Made by a program: the position numbers and the translations under genes | The notes under the pieces: generated by a model | Databases searched by the model: none | What the model was told of the DNA's origin: nothing | What the model saw: the letters and a program-made list of their open reading frames with translations, nothing else | DNA from: Bolinopsis microptera | Taxonomy: Eukaryota; Ctenophora; Tentaculata; Lobata; Bolinopsidae | NCBI RefSeq assembly: GCF_026151205.1 | Contig: NC_087072.1 | Span: 23,329,603-23,393,602 of the forward strand | Direction of reading: 5' to 3' | DNA: 64,000 nucleotides | Shown here: piece by piece, positions 10,814 to 22,905 of the stretch | How the letters are laid out: every line of letters begins with the position of its first letter | Numbering within the stretch: the stretch's first letter is position 1

Positions 10814-11247
10814 TCAGTAACCCAACGGATTAAACCATGTTGAGTGAATGAGAAAGATATAGTGTCTTGCTAACACACCCATACCCCTAGCATTGGGGTG
10901 AATATCCCACTTCTTGGATTCCAAACTATACTTGGGAAATAACTGGTAGTTCCTGCCGCCCCATGAACTAAGGAAACTACTAAAGACATCGAGGTAAAAT
11001 AATTTAAATTTGGAACAAAGACTAAAGAGTAGTTTGTTCATAGAGACCACGTTTTGTTCTCCCTTGGGGTTACCGTTAGCAGGTATAGGGAGGAGGGACT
11101 GGACAAAGATCTTTGCTGAAGGAGCTAAGGATTTAATTTTTGACATAAAGTTCTGCAGAGGGCTTTTAAGGTGTAATATGCCAGTCTGACAGTATCGAAT
11201 GTCGTTAGTCCCTACACACACAAACAGTTTCTTAATCTCTAGATCAG
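10814..11247 (-). CDS. CR1-like LINE ORF1, truncated SGNH-esterase-like C-terminus
   Basis: The frame is open from the 5' truncation point (11247) to the stop at 10814. It reads IKKLFVCVGTNDI (block III, GTND), a middle with LLPIPANGNP, and DIHPNARGMGVLARHY near the end (block V, D-x-x-H). These are the last blocks of an SGNH/GDSL hydrolase, known as the esterase of CR1 ORF1 proteins. The catalytic-serine block I is missing because the element is truncated, so this remnant cannot be an active enzyme. It lies ~100 bp upstream of ORF2 on the same strand. Confidence 0.75.
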
Positions 11248-11450
11248 TACTTTAGTTAAGTTTTCGAAATTGTCCCACATTCAAACGACGATTTGGCGCC
11301 CCCCTAAGACGGCGCCCCCCTGCACAGCGGGGTCAGCAGGGCCCTTCGTTACGCCACTGGCCCTTACAGACGTGAAGAAAACCAAGAGAGACGAACTACC
11401 TGAGCCACGTGCACCCAAATGGATCCGTTTTGTCATACGTTGTATGACCC

Positions 11451-11503
11451 GCCGCGCACGAAGTGCGCGGCTCCCCCTGTAGCGTCGAAGACGCTACAGG
11501 GGG
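11451..11503. repeat. Two adjacent perfect hairpins with GAA loops
   Basis: GCCGCGCAC-GAA-GTGCGCGGC (11451-11471) is followed at once by CCCCCTGTAGCGTC-GAA-GACGCTACAGGGGG (11473-11503). Both have three-base GAA loops closed by C-G. The flanks TATGACCC and GGGGGTCATA add an outer palindrome. The left flank resembles repeat D. Confidence 0.88.
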
Positions 11504-13138
11504 TCATAGCCGTTTTGCAAACAATAACAAACCAAAAGGGAACTCAGTCAGTTCCCTCCACAATAAAGCGGCGCGCCATCCGTATTTGTACTGAATATTT
11601 GTGTGTCGCTAATACGAAATGTTTGCGGAGAACATGTCTGTTGCGTTAATTTGGATCCAGCCTTACTTCTGAATTCGATCGACCTTTATCACTAAATTAT
11701 TCACTAAATGGTTTTGAGCTTGAAGTTGAATTATTCTAGTCCAGTTTATCTACTCGATCTACCGTTAGTCATTTCGCTTCTTAATAATTGCTGTTGTTTA
11801 GTGTTTAGGTAGGAATTATAGGATAGCTTTCGCTTTTACAGCCATCTGCACTGTAATGCACGTCGAATGAATGTATGGAGATTTGGTCTTGTTTGAGCAT
11901 TTCATATCAGTTAATTAAAAGGTAATTATACCTGTTATTGTATAAGTATAAAAGGCATGTAATATTCTAAACTTCGATATTAAAACACTTTGTTCGGTTT
12001 GTGTAGACGTAACTTTACTGTAACCTGCTCATGCCTATCCTGATCCCAGAATTATTATCAGTTTTATTATATCAGTATGTTCAACAGGTCAGACGCTTTA
12101 GTAATAGTAATATAATGTGATGTATGATATCGACAATTGTGACTTGTGGTTTAACCTGCATAATCTCCTCTCCCAATGATTGATAAATGTTCACACCTGG
12201 CGTCTTCATGGGATTGATTCCCTTAAACAATAAACCCAACGCACACAATAAGCAACTTATATGTTATATTAGTATTACATCACCATTTATCAATTAGTAT
12301 ATCAAAATATTGTAATTTTGTATGGCTGAAATGTAACGCTTGATTTATATATATAATAATTAATCGAATTTTCAAATGAAAAAAACCAGTATCTCTATTA
12401 GATGTCTTGCAGTCGAAAATAATGCTGGATCGTTGTTCGACCTTATACTTTTCTGCTGAAGCTCCATGACGGTCAACACGTATAATACCTCTCTTGGAAC
12501 CTATTTCAATTTGTACATGCTCAAAGGATGAAACCCGAAGGTGAGTTGTAGACTTATTCTAATATTCTCGTAACATCTCACTGCTTCCCTATTTACCCCT
12601 AACTTAAGTGCTTGTGAACCACATCAAAACCCTGATTTATCATACACGACGATTAATCGCACAAGTTGTCTTTCTCTCAAACAGCAAACTGTGCAGTAAA
12701 TCGTGGTGTTACTGTACATGATTTGCCTGGTGAATACCATGATTACAACAATAAGTTTATGATAACAATTCTTCTAACCCTTAACACATTACGCCCACAT
12801 TGCAGTTGATGAACAGAGAAAAAGTCATATCTTGGGATATGGACCGATATATCAGTTGATCTTCGAATAAGAGGTGAGAATTAATTTTAAATATATCGAG
12901 TTTGTAGGGTTTAATTATATTATGAGGTCCTATTATGCATCATATAATGGGTTCGAAATGATACTATCATGCCCACACAAGTCAACATATCAGAATAAGT
13001 CAAGTTACACGGCCACAAAGATTTTCCAATCAAACAATGTACCAGTCCTGCTTGAGTTGATCGGCTCTATATAATATATCAGATTTGTCTTAGTTTGTTG
13101 GTCAACTGCTGTCAGAATCAAGTTTCATGACCCCCCAC
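11504..13138. other. No recognised gene
   Basis: AT-rich sequence. Short open frames near 11419-11649 and 12874-13074 lack domains and look random. I see no repeat shared with the rest of the window. Confidence 0.4.
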
Positions 13139-13166
13139 CCTGAAAGACCCCCCCCCCCCCCCCCTC
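13139..13166 (+). repeat. Poly-C tract
   Basis: An ACCCTGAAAGA stretch is followed by about 18-20 consecutive C. Simple repeat; the length is likely uncertain in the assembly. Confidence 0.8.
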
Positions 13167-13170
13167 ACAC

Positions 13171-13655
13171 AGACAAATACTACTGATAAACATCCTGACT
13201 AATATACTGATGTAATCTAGCAGTTTGGCTAGAACTATGCCAACTATAATTTATAGGTGAACTGTGCTGAAACCGTGCCAGATTATCTGGCATTACTAAA
13301 ATATTGCTTGTGATTGTTAATCAGTCACCCGTCTAATTGTAGATGATGGTTATCACTGTAATAGTCCGGAGGTCGCAAACTTGCTCTGTTCCTCAACCCA
13401 TATCGTGGTTCTGGTTCCGATATCTCTTGATCACTTGATGGTTCTGTTCTCCAGCATCCAGCTGATCTGTGCCTTTATCACTATAGTCTCGAAAGACACG
13501 ATGCAAACGTTCAGTTTTTACTCTCCTGTACTTCTAAAAATCCGCTCCATCGATCACTTTCTACTTTAATTATTTAATTCCGTTAGAGGAGTACTCCTTA
13601 TTGATATGCAGTAGCTGATAGACTCGCAGTCCCTAGCCGTGTACTTGTCCGAGCA
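13171..13655 (+). repeat. Repeat R, ~485 bp (copy 1)
   Basis: Matches 14908-15243 plus 16649-16842 at high identity. Landmarks: GCCAGATTATCTGGCATTAC, GTCCGGAGGTCGCAAACTTG, CGATGCAAACGTTCAGTTTT, and an end near GTGTACTTGTC. No TIR or coding capacity is evident. The two copies flank a LINE fragment in direct orientation. Confidence 0.85.
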
Positions 13656-13879
13656 ATTAAAATCAATTACGGTTTGTGCTGATAGAAGAATAATGATAGT
13701 GCGGGAATGTGGCAGTGTAAATATGAACCTGGAATTTAGGATGTGTGGCTTATCCATTAATATTATTATTAGTTGCCGCTAGTCTGTACCCAGTTTGTTC
13801 TGGCTTTTTTGTGTACAAGACGTATATACATATCATAGTTTATTTTTGTAATATCATATAATATATAGTACGTAATAAT

Positions 13880-13965
13880 AACCATATGACTAATAACTAA
13901 TTAACTAATTGACTAATTAACTAATTAACTAATTAGCCAATTCACTAAACTAATAGGGGGGGGGG
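13880..13965 (+). repeat. TAACTAAT microsatellite and G run
   Basis: Degenerate ACTAATTA/ACTAATTG units are followed by ten G at about 13957. Confidence 0.75.
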
Positions 13966-14169
13966 CAGTAATATGACCGTTATATCCAGTAACTGTCAAA
14001 CCCGTTGTGATCTTCTTAGTCCTGGAATATTATGTAATAGGAAACTGGGCCACGTGTCATTGTCATTTTCACTCTGCAGGTCAAGAGCATGCGTTTTGTA
14101 GCCGATTTAAAAAGGTTTATGGAAAAAAGTTTGGGTAGGGTGCTTACATTTGCATTTACAGCATAAATT

Positions 14170-14930
14170 GAGAGTAAAGGTTCTTTAAAGAACAAGCGAA
14201 AATCTGAAATATGTGGTGTTGCACTCGGCTAACCAGGAAGCTGCAGTCACGTGATCTGAGTTTGCAGAGGGCGCATTTTCTGGGATGGTCATACGGATTT
14301 GTTGAGTGACTGAGCTACGGAAGTGTTTGTTTCGGTGCATGAGAATTAGTGTGTTTTTTACAATAACACTGTGCACGGTGAGCATACCATTGTCATTGAA
14401 AAATTGTTTAGTGTGCTCTGGCAGTCGACCGTCTTTGTAAAAGTAATTAATGTAACCTGGCATTACTGCCCTGATACCCTGTTTTTGTCGTGAGAAGAGT
14501 GATTCAATATGATTTTTTGCTGCAAACCCCCATATAATTGAACAGAAGTTTAAATGCGATTGAACAAAACTTTGATATAACTGTAGCCTTATTTGAATCG
14601 GTAGGTGATATAATTCCTACAGTAGGTGACATAATTCCATCATTTTTTCTAACAGCTGCGATATGCTTAGACCATGTTAATTTATCATCCATTATAACGC
14701 CAAGAAACCGTGCTTCCCTTTTACGATCTAATTGTGTGTCTGCAATATGAATATATGGAGTATTGTCAGTATTTCTAACACCGAAAATCATATAGCAGGT
14801 TTTTAGATTAAGTGAAAGCCCATTACAGTCAACCCAGCATACAAACTCGTGGCAGAATTGGTTGAATTTTGTATCGTGTGCATTTTTACCTTTTATTAGA
14901 TGTTTAAAGACAAATACTATAATAAACATC
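14170..14930 (-). pseudogene. LINE reverse transcriptase C-terminal fragment
   Basis: Minus-strand frame 14504-14929 reads VDCNGLSLNLKTCYMIFG, then RFLGVIMDDKLTWSKHI, the region after the catalytic palm of Jockey/CR1-type RTs (N-K motif and LGV-D-L-W-HI). A second frame, 14185-14463, continues as a C-terminal domain with YFYKDGRLPEHTK. A repeated insert (IMSPTVGIISPT) and a break between the frames show decay. The RT catalytic motif itself is absent. Confidence 0.65.
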
Positions 14931-16842
14931 CTGACTCATATACTGATGTAATCTAGCAGCGTGGCTAGAACTATGCCAACTATAACTGATAGGTGAACTG
15001 TGCTCGGTTGGGCCTGGGTAACACTCAATCCCAGTCTTGAAACCGTGCCAGATTATCTGGCATTACTAAAATATTGCTTGTGATTGTTAATCAGTCACCC
15101 GTCTAATTGTAGATGATGGTTATCACTGTAATAGTCCGGAGGTCGCAAACTTGCTCTGTTCCTCAACCCATATCGTGGTTCTGGTTCCGGTATCTTTTGA
15201 TCACTTGATGGATCTGTTCTCAAGCATCCAGCTGATCTGTGCCCAGTAATCGACCGGGATTCCCGGTACCGGGAATCCCGGTACCGGGATTGGCAATTAT
15301 GAGCTATCCCGGTCCCGGTCAAATGCTGATTTATGATCCTGGTCTTGGTCCCGGTCCCGGTTAATTCAGGATTCTTGGTCCCGGTCCCGGTCAATCACTC
15401 AAATTTGCCGGGATTTTGGCCGGGATCTTTTACATAATTTCATTCACTGTGATTTTAAGTTTTTCCTTTCATTCATTGTGAATTTCATCTTTAAATATCC
15501 TCTGAGCCAAATAAAACAATGTTTAAAATTGCTAAACAAGTTTGAGTAATAAATTATGATCATGAATTAACCAATAATCGACCGGAATTCGCGGTACCGG
15601 GAATCCCGGTACCGAGATTGGCAATTTTGAGCTATCCCAGTCCCGGTCCCGGTCAAGTCACATTTTTCATCCCGGTCCTGGTCCCGGTCAAATTATGCGG
15701 ATCCCCCAGACAACCATAACACGAGGTCAACGAAAATATGGAATATAATAACCCCTAATTTAAAATCTTTGATTATTCTGTTAGTATTTCTTGCCTGAAA
15801 TCCAGACTGAAATCTTCACTACTTGCCAACCATCATTGTCATGCCGTGTGTGACTGGACAAATAAAGATTTTGATATTTGTAACCTTAAAATTTCGTAGG
15901 CTCCTGCAGGGATTCCACCTGACCACCAAAATTTCATGACCAAATCGACTTACTCTGCCAGCGTATTCCTCTGTCAAGTTAAATGTGATGTGTGAGTGAG
16001 TAAGTGTAGTGTAAAGAGATCCTATTTTTGTATCCAATTTGAATTCTAATAAAGACCCTAAGCATTATGATCAAATTTTTAGTACAATAGTTATATCAGG
16101 GTTGACATCTATGATTAATATTATAACCCAATATTCATTTTTTTCCTCCCCTAAATTTAAACCCACGGCCCCCACTTAGACATTTAGCCATGATTTAGTA
16201 TTGAACACCCAAAATACTTACCGTCCTTAATAATTGTAAAGACCATTTGTTACAAAATAGCTGCTAGAATAGTACATGCCAAATATTCCCTCTTACACCC
16301 ACAAATTATAATGCCTAATTCCTATCAACGCCTCTAGTTTGGTCATTAATCAACCAGACTAGCGTTCTGGTGTGTACAAAAGCTACCAGCCAGTAAATTC
16401 CTTGCCCCGCTAGTTGATTGTCAAAAAATCATACAGCTCAGAAAAAATGGCCATTTACCACTAAGATCAGACTAAGAGCATTATATGTTTTCATTTGTTT
16501 AAATTTTATGCTGTAAAATGTGCTAAAACTTTGATTATTTGTTTAATTGATTATTTGTTTAATTGATTTATGATTCCGGTCCCGGTTAATTCAGTATTCT
16601 TGGTCCCGGTCCCGGTCAGGCTTGACATCATGTCCCGGTCGTTTACTGTCTGTGCCTTTATCACTATAGTCTAGCGAAAGACGCGATGCAAACGTTCAGT
16701 TTTTACTCTCCTGTACTTCTAAAAATCCGCTCCATCGATCACTTTCTACTTTAATTATTTAATTCCGTTAAAGGAGTACTCCTTATTGATATGCAGTATA
16801 GCTGATAGACTCGCAGTCCCTAGCCGTGTACTTGTCAGAGCA
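14908..16842 (+). repeat. Repeat R (copy 2), split by a hAT element
   Basis: Copy 2 of the repeat at 13171. It has a ~34-bp extra segment (15010-15040) and is interrupted at 15244-16648 by the ACCGGGA element; the site TCTGTGCC is duplicated on both sides. Joined, it follows copy 1 to the same end (GTGTACTTGTC). Confidence 0.85.
15244..16648. mobile_element. hAT-type element rich in CCCGGT motifs (copy 1)
   Basis: The left end CAGTAATCGACCGGGA and the right end (reverse complement CAGTAAACGACCGGGA) are flanked by an 8-bp duplication TCTGTGCC (15236-15243, 16649-16656). Subterminal arrays of TCCCGGTCCCGG occur at both ends, with an inner pair at 15575-15700 that looks like a nested relative. 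The interior is AT-rich with no transposase. The uninterrupted target is seen in repeat R copy 1. Confidence 0.9.
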
Positions 16843-17220
16843 GTTTATTAAAGAAACAGGTAACATTGCATAGTTTATAGTGTGTGTCACTGATAAAATC
16901 AGTAATATTTAAGGCAGATGCCAGATCCTGTAATAAAACGGAATCATAGCTTATAATATGTTTTTATAGATTACAGCGGCTACACTTATAAATTTGCTTC
17001 GCACACACCATACACATTTGTACATTCCATTGATAGATATATTCGCACGTGTGCGCGGCTTTGATCACGCCACAAATAATTGGCAAATATCATATTAGAG
17101 ACACACCGAATTATAGACCAAAATGTGTCTAAGAGTTTTATGTAAACCACACTTCCTTCAGCATTTCTGCCAAAATTTGAGTGCGCATCTGCATCACCGG
17201 AACTTCGACATTTTTCTCAG
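16843..17220. other. No recognised feature
   Basis: AT-rich spacer between repeat R and the next TIR element. Nothing seen. Confidence 0.4.
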
Positions 17221-18473
17221 TATATACGGTTCACGTACTGTAGTGCGACACGTACTCTAGTGCGACATGTACCCTAGTGCGAAACCTCCAAGATCGACCA
17301 TGTCGCAGTTGAGTACGTTACCTGGATCGTAGTGCGACACGTACCCTAGTGCGACAGAGAATGTTCAAGGCCGACACTGTCGCACTACAGTGCGCTACCT
17401 GGACTGTAGTGCGACACGAACTAAAGTGCGACAAAGCACTTTACACATTCACTAGGTCATGTTGCTGCATCTTCCTTCTCCAGCCGTCAAGATAGAGTCA
17501 GTGGATAGTCACCAGCTGCGTGAACAAGTTAGTCGAGGTGCTGTAGGTACCATCGATGACAAGATGAGGGGCCTCAGCTAAACAATCCATATTTTCCACA
17601 GGAAAGATCTTCTTCTCTCTGCTGAAAAGGTAGAATCCCAAAGAAGGAAGGTTCCGCCACCGTTCGTTCTGATGTAGTCAGGAGTTAGGAGCTGTGCGTG
17701 CCATCTTAGCGAGGGATTCCTGCTGACAGTTGAGTTTTGACATGGCTTCGAAGGAGAGGGGTCCAACAGCGTCAGCAATTAGGTGTTTCGTAGGGAGGTC
17801 AGTATCGGAGGCTTTCCGTTTCATGTTCTGCTTTGCTGTGTAGACAGAGTTTGCTGCAGGAGTAGGAGGGTGGGAATGGGTCTTCGTACTGGTCACAGTA
17901 GTGTCGTTCATCAAACTGAGAAGTACGGAGCAGATCTTCTCAGTGCATCGCCAGTAGGTCATGTCGTCGTGCTTCTAGGAATGAAGACATGTTGATGTTG
18001 TTCGATGCTTTGGTAGAATCATCGTGACCTTATATATGGCCCAAGCATATGAACTTGTTATCCCAATCGGAGATATACCTTCATACGATGCGTGATAGGA
18101 ATGAGGATCATATGCTGCTTACGAGTTACCCGGTGGATCACACACTGCATACGTGGCTTGAACTGACCCGAAGGGTTGTGATCAGTGGATCACTTCGAAA
18201 CACGTGATGTGAACCGACGAATCGTATTCTCAAGATCACTTCGAAATAAGTGACGTGAACCGACCCGACGAATCACTTAATGGTCCATAAGAAGGATAGG
18301 ATGTGACCTGAACTTGAAAATAAGTCAGGATATTTTGTCGCACTAGAGTACGCTACCTGGATCGTAGTGCGACACGTACTGTAGTGCGACAGAGGGTGTT
18401 TTTGTCGGACTTCGCACTAGAGTACGTGTCGCACTAGAGTACGTGTCGCATTACAGTACGATTACCGTATATA
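17221..18473. mobile_element. TIR transposon with GTAGTGCGACACGTAC subterminal repeats
   Basis: The ends are inverted: TATATACGGT-(3)-CGTACTGTAGTGCGAC at the left, and its inverted counterpart ending ACCGTATATA at the right. Inside each end are several copies of CGTACYCTAGTGCGACA (17232-17432 and, inverted, 18338-18455). TA flanks both sides, but a longer TSD was not found. The interior encodes a FLYWCH-like fragment on the minus strand. A diverged cousin of the subterminal motif (AAGTTCGACA) is at 21155-21332. Confidence 0.75.
17678..17962 (-). pseudogene. FLYWCH-type zinc finger fragment inside the TIR element
   Basis: The 94-codon frame starts TYWRCTEKICSVLLSL and continues VTSTKTHSHPP. 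The W-x-C, later C, and H-x-H spacing is the second half of a FLYWCH zinc finger. Downstream, LPTKHLIADAV and SKLNCQQESLAKM resemble the linker after FLYWCH domains in Mutator-like transposases. No DDE catalytic domain follows, so this is a transposase remnant or captured fragment. Family assignment is from motif memory only. Confidence 0.5.
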
Positions 18474-18630
18474 CGTTGCGTGAATTGTCGAGTTGTACAG
18501 ACAGATCCGTCTGATAAAATCGATCTGCCGACACACAAAGCTTACAAAAGATTTTTGACGTTATTGAGTCCCATTAGGTGCCCTTTATGGCTGACTGACT
18601 TTTCCAAACTTTTCTACTACTGTCTTAATA

Positions 18631-18850
18631 TACAGGGTGGGCCAAAAGTCAGTGGGCATACGTTGGCCTTAATAGCTCCGCTGTGTTTTATATTTGAGAG
18701 CTGTTGCTTTGCAGATGGCATACTGTACTTACTGGTTCGAGGATTTCGTCGTCAAAATTTGAAAATTCGAATATTTTAGACCACGCCCATTCAATATTAA
18801 AACACCTGTATTGTTTTCTCTGAACATGCTGAACGCTTTTTTTCAGAGAC
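18631..18850 (+). repeat. mariner-like terminal fragment (copy 1)
   Basis: It starts TACAGGGTGGGCCAAAAGTC, like the ends of many mariner/IS630-type elements, and continues through CTTTGCAGATGGCATACTGT and AAAATTCGAATATTTTAGAC. The diverged second copy at 19885-20055 follows the same order. No right-hand TIR was found. Confidence 0.5.
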
Positions 18851-19624
18851 GGTAGATTATTAAATGTTGCATATGATCCGAAAACATGAGGCAAAACGGA
18901 TTAGAAATGACAAAGTTATCAAGCATTTTCTGTATCTCGTTAACAATATTGACTGGGTGATTATGTGACACCGTGAGACGACACCTTAATTTGGCACCCT
19001 TAAAAATTCCCATAATGTTTAACGGGGTGGTTAACGGGGTCACCTAATCACGTGATTAAGTAAACCAATCTCCTGATCACACGTAATGAATAAACTCGTT
19101 ATGCTTCATATCTCGGTCATCTGATAAGCTACAGTTCTAATTTTTTCAGGACAAACACAATTTAATAAAGTTTAGCTCGATTCGACTATCAAAACTATCG
19201 AATAAATGCAAAAATGAACCTTCATTTGTAACAAAAGAACTCTAATATTTATCGATTTGACAAATTCCTCGAACCAGTGGTGGTAGTAAGTCATACCAGA
19301 AAGAATTATTTCAATTGGGCATTCAGTGATTGAGCTATTAATTTTCTTGTTTGTCAAATATCTTTAGTTGTGAACATCGTTCAGGAAGACAATTTCACGT
19401 AAGATAATCAGTTAATTGGATAATAATCAATTAGCTAATGAGCAAAAATTTAAAAACTTTTTTATAGGCTCAAAATGATTGGAATAGCTTAAAACACGGA
19501 GAAAAGTAGTTTTTAGCTATCAGGAATTACTAAGTCGAAAGGGCTGAAACTGAAAAACGTTAACCACAGGGTATTAGAGTTTCATAATTAATTTATATTA
19601 ACTAATAAAGAATGGCTATTCTAT

Positions 19625-19865
19625 AATATACACCAGATACACAACATTTTACTAGCTCTAATATTGTTCAGATACACCAGACTTTATTAGCTCTACTATT
19701 ATAATTGTGGAGTTACACCAGACGTAGACGTCACTAGTTCTTATATTGTTAATATACACCATACTTCACTAGTATTTATATTGTTACGATACACCAGACT
19801 TTAGTAGCTCTAATGTTGTTCAGATACACCAGAATAGCTCTAATATTATAGGTAGATATACTAGG
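19625..19865 (+). repeat. Degenerate ~35-42-bp tandem repeat
   Basis: Six units built on GATACACCAGACTTTAGTAG followed by CTCTAATATTGTTCA. Divergence is high and no function is visible. Confidence 0.8.
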
Positions 19866-19884
19866 AATGATAGAGGGGGGGGGG

Positions 19885-20055
19885 GCCAAAAGTCTCGTTA
19901 CACGTGTTTAATATTTGAAACCTGTTATTTTGCAGATGGCATTATGTAACTATTCATTCGAGGAGTCTGTTGTCAACATTCGAAAATTCGAATATTTCAG
20001 ACAATATTAAATCCCAATAATGTTTTATAATGATTTATTTTTCAGAAACTCAGCA
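19885..20055 (+). repeat. mariner-like terminal fragment (copy 2)
   Basis: CCAAAAGTCTCGTTACACG, then TTTGCAGATGGCATTATG, then GAAAATTCGAATATTTCAG, matching 18640-18850 with many substitutions. A run of G precedes it. Confidence 0.5.
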
Positions 20056-20435
20056 ACCGCTGCAAGAATTGGAATGCCGAAAATCATTTGAAAATTCTCG
20101 TCGATTATATGTGGGCCATGCGTTTGATCATCTATGGAGATTGAGGTCACTCTGATTTAGTTATTGAAAAGGAAATGTAAAACCAAGGTATGTGATAATG
20201 ATATATGTTGCAAGTGACCATGTGGTCAAGTATTCATTTCTAACCTCCGGTTTGTGCTACCAAGCATTGATTCAGTCGATATTGGTCGCTCTGCATGTTG
20301 TTTTAAGTTACTTTTCAAATACATCCAATGCTGGATTATATTAATGAGCTATTCATATAAAATAAATCCTTTTGGGTATGCTTAAACAAATCTTTACGTA
20401 TCATGAATCATCTAATGTGACTTAATATATTTCAG

Positions 20436-20694
20436 GAGACTGAAGAAATCCAAAGATAGAGCCAAAAAAGACAGTCAGAGGACCAATTTGATTAACCTTA
20501 ACAAGAAGAAGGCCGAGCTGGATGAACAGATATTGCTCCGCAGCTCGTTTCCTAGACCCTACTTCATAAAAGTATCCCCATCCTCAACAGAACCTCAACA
20601 TACAGTAGAACCTCAACCTCCAGCAGAGAAAGACAATTTTGAGTATTCCCGACGAAAATGGTCAATTATCAGATTCAAAAATTCTCAACAATAG
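20436..20694 (+). CDS. Possible last exon of a bZIP (C/EBP-like) gene
   Basis: A good acceptor (ATATATTTCAG) ends at 20435. After one leftover base the frame reads RLKKSKDRAKKDSQRT, then NLINLNKKKAELDEQILL, and stops at TAG 20692-20694. The K-K-S-K-D-R-A-K run matches the conserved half of C/EBP basic regions, followed by a short heptad-like segment, then a proline/serine-rich tail. The expected N-N-x-A-V part would be in an upstream exon, which I did not find; nearby sequence is repeat-rich. The zipper is short for the family. It could be an unrelated lysine-rich exon. Confidence 0.42.
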
Positions 20695-21150
20695 TCATGA
20701 TCACCCAGATGTTCTGCCTAGGGTGAATGCCACTAAGTATTCCGAAATGTGTTTTATGAATAAGCTAGATGGTATATTTAAATTGTTTTGGTAAGAACGT
20801 GCCAGTAACTGAGCCGCATAGGTATTTTAAAGGGATTAGATTTATTATGTTTTGTTTTAGAACCATCTACTTCTGAGCTGCCCTGTCAAAATTAAAAGGG
20901 TGTATAGGTTTTCCCGGGAAAAGTTCCCTTAAATTATTGATGGACGATGTTAAAGATTGTAATTTGGTTATGAATACTTCCGAAGAATTGATAGTGATTA
21001 TGAAATAAAGGAGTGATTATGAAAATAAGGATATTGAATTGATAGTGATTATGAAATAAAGGATATTGCCCGCTGTAGACAATGTTGGAGGATCCTTTAA
21101 ATGTAGTTGTTTTTGCACATTTTACGGTTTGAAGATATTTAAACCATGGT
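20695..21150. other. Possible 3' UTR and AT-rich spacer
   Basis: Follows the possible bZIP exon. It contains a partly duplicated stretch (GATAGTGATTATGAAATAAAG twice near 20988-21062, shown here in part). No gene seen. Confidence 0.4.
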
Positions 21151-21154
21151 AAAT

Positions 21155-21332
21155 TCGGTACACGTACTCAAGTTCGACACGCACTGTAGTTCGTCTGTCG
21201 TCACTTATACTGTAGTTCGACAAACCCTAAGATTCGACTCTGTCGAACTCGAACCAAAGTGCTCTATCTAGACTCAAGTTCGACACTCACTTAAGTTCGA
21301 CAAGATAACTTCGACTGTCGGACTAGAGTTTT
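21155..21332. repeat. AAGTTCGACA subterminal-type repeat cluster
   Basis: Motifs CGTACTCAAGTTCGACACG and ACTGTAGTTCGTC repeat in both orientations. They resemble the GTAGTGCGACACGTAC ends of the element at 17221 with G-to-T changes, so this is probably a decayed member of a related family. Confidence 0.6.
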
Positions 21333-22814
21333 GAAATCTCCAATATCAAGCAACGATCCGTTATGAGCTTGAAATCTATTCGTTTGTTTGTTCTCCGCTT
21401 GTCTCATGCTGTTCAATTATGTTTGAATGTAATTTCTATAATCCACATCCAGGGACATTAATTATTTGACCTCATACTCAATTGTTAGTTAGCAGAGTTG
21501 TAGGCTTAACGGAGAGATAAAAGAGTAACGTGGTAACTCTTACTTCGTTTTATAGATCTAGACTGTAGAGTATATGCTATATAAATACAAGGGTCGACCG
21601 AGTCCTCGGCCTCAGTTTTACCGAGGAATAGCGATTTTGCCTCGGTCAGGAGGACAATTCCTCGGTTTGCCTCTGTTTTTATCAAAGACCGTCGTATACA
21701 TTTCTAACACATACCACATTTTATGTATTGTCACAAATGACTAGTAGTAGTAAGCGAGTACCGGAGACCAGTCCAGAGATTTGGCTGCTGAACCGGAAAC
21801 CGTCTGATATCAATCTATTTTCCTTTTAATACCAATAGTGTTAACCTATAATGGACCCAAATTTTTACTTTTATTTCAAACTGTTACAAAAATCTAGTTC
21901 TTTGAAGCACTGAGCTATGTTAATTTATATTGCAGATGAATTTTAGTTTTGTTCTACATTAATATTGGGATACCAATAATACGAGTTTGAGTTATATGTG
22001 GTGAGTTTTGTAAATCGTAAATATCGTGACTAAAATTCTGGCTTTACTGATTGAATTTGGAATATGTTTTCTGATTAAAATGCCGGATTAACTTATTTAA
22101 TTTGAAGGATGCTTTCTCGTTTTATCCAAGTATCGACATTTCAAAAATAATCAATCTACCGAGACTTCAGTGTTCATACACTAAGGCCGGGGTCCCTATA
22201 ATAAGAATAAGAAGGAGGAAGTGTTGCTAGTTAGAAAATTGTAAAAAGTAAGGGTTTAGCTTTCCTGTTAACGATCACGTCATCAACGAATTTGACATGT
22301 AACGTCAAATAGTCTAGAACCTTCTAAAATGACTCTACCGTACACGCGGTAACAATTTAGTACTGAATCTACTGCCCCGCGCACGCGAGTTCTTCTCGTA
22401 CAGTTGCACCTGAGATTTCTGGCGAATCTCGCAATTCGGATGACACCCACTATAGTGAAGCGACAGTGGGGGTCACCACGTGATACAAGATCCGTTATGA
22501 TCGACAACTTCAGAGAATTGTAGATGATTAAGACAACTACAGCAACCCTATGGATTTCCTTAAAGCTATCGGAAATTTGACTATGCTTTAGATTTGATTC
22601 TGTGATATTGTATTATATTGAATTAATTTATAACATTTAAGTAACATTGAAACTATTGTCCAATTTATCGACATCAAATGAAAATAAACTGTGGTAGTAA
22701 ACTATGGCTCAGATCATATCTCAAATTGGACATGTTACGTATACAATTTAGCAAGTAACAGTTTAGATCATGTCTCTAATTGGAAATGTGTCGTATTGAA
22801 ATCAGGTCACAATT
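21333..22814. other. No recognised gene; fragments only
   Basis: AT-rich. A GGTCGACCGAGTCCTCGG patch with CTCGGT repeats (21592-21670) looks like one end of an unidentified TIR element. The 74-codon minus frame at 22283-22507 has no recognisable domain. Confidence 0.35.
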
Positions 22815-22905
22815 TCGGACAGATGTCGTTTTTTTCTGGTACCCTGATTCGGACAGATGTCGCTGTCGGACAGATGTCGCTGTCGGACAGGAGTCGTGTT
22901 ACCAT
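22815..22905. repeat. TCGGACAGATGTCG motif cluster (copy 2)
   Basis: Three copies of TCGGACAGATGTCG plus TCGGACAGGAGTCG, as at 6003-6112. It ends next to CATCGTGCAGT, similar to the end of element C, beside which copy 1 also lies. Confidence 0.78.

Larger units (their letters stand above)
6703..11247 (-). mobile_element. CR1-like non-LTR retrotransposon (5'-truncated)
   Basis: Comparison with the intact hAT copy at 27653-27941 fixes the insertion between ...TTTTGCTAG and TACTTTAG.... The LINE runs on the minus strand: partial ORF1 with an SGNH-esterase-like end, full ORF2 with endonuclease and RT, and a ~530-bp 3' UTR ending in a short A run (TTTTTTTA on the plus strand at 6703). Almost no target duplication is visible, as is common in CR1. 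Truncation within ORF1 is the usual incomplete reverse transcription. The intact ORF2 suggests a recent insertion. Confidence 0.88.
6526..11359. mobile_element. hAT-type non-autonomous element, split by a LINE
   Basis: The left end CAGTGGCGTAACG (6526) and the inverted right end CGTTACGCCACTG (to 11359) are flanked by a perfect 8-bp duplication GCCCTTAC (6518-6525 and 11360-11367), the hAT signature. The element's own sequence is 6526-6702 plus 11248-11359, about 289 bp, matching the uninterrupted copy at 27653-27941. The remaining ~4.5 kb is an inserted LINE. GGCGCCCCCC motifs near both ends are typical subterminal repeats. No transposase is encoded. Confidence 0.92.
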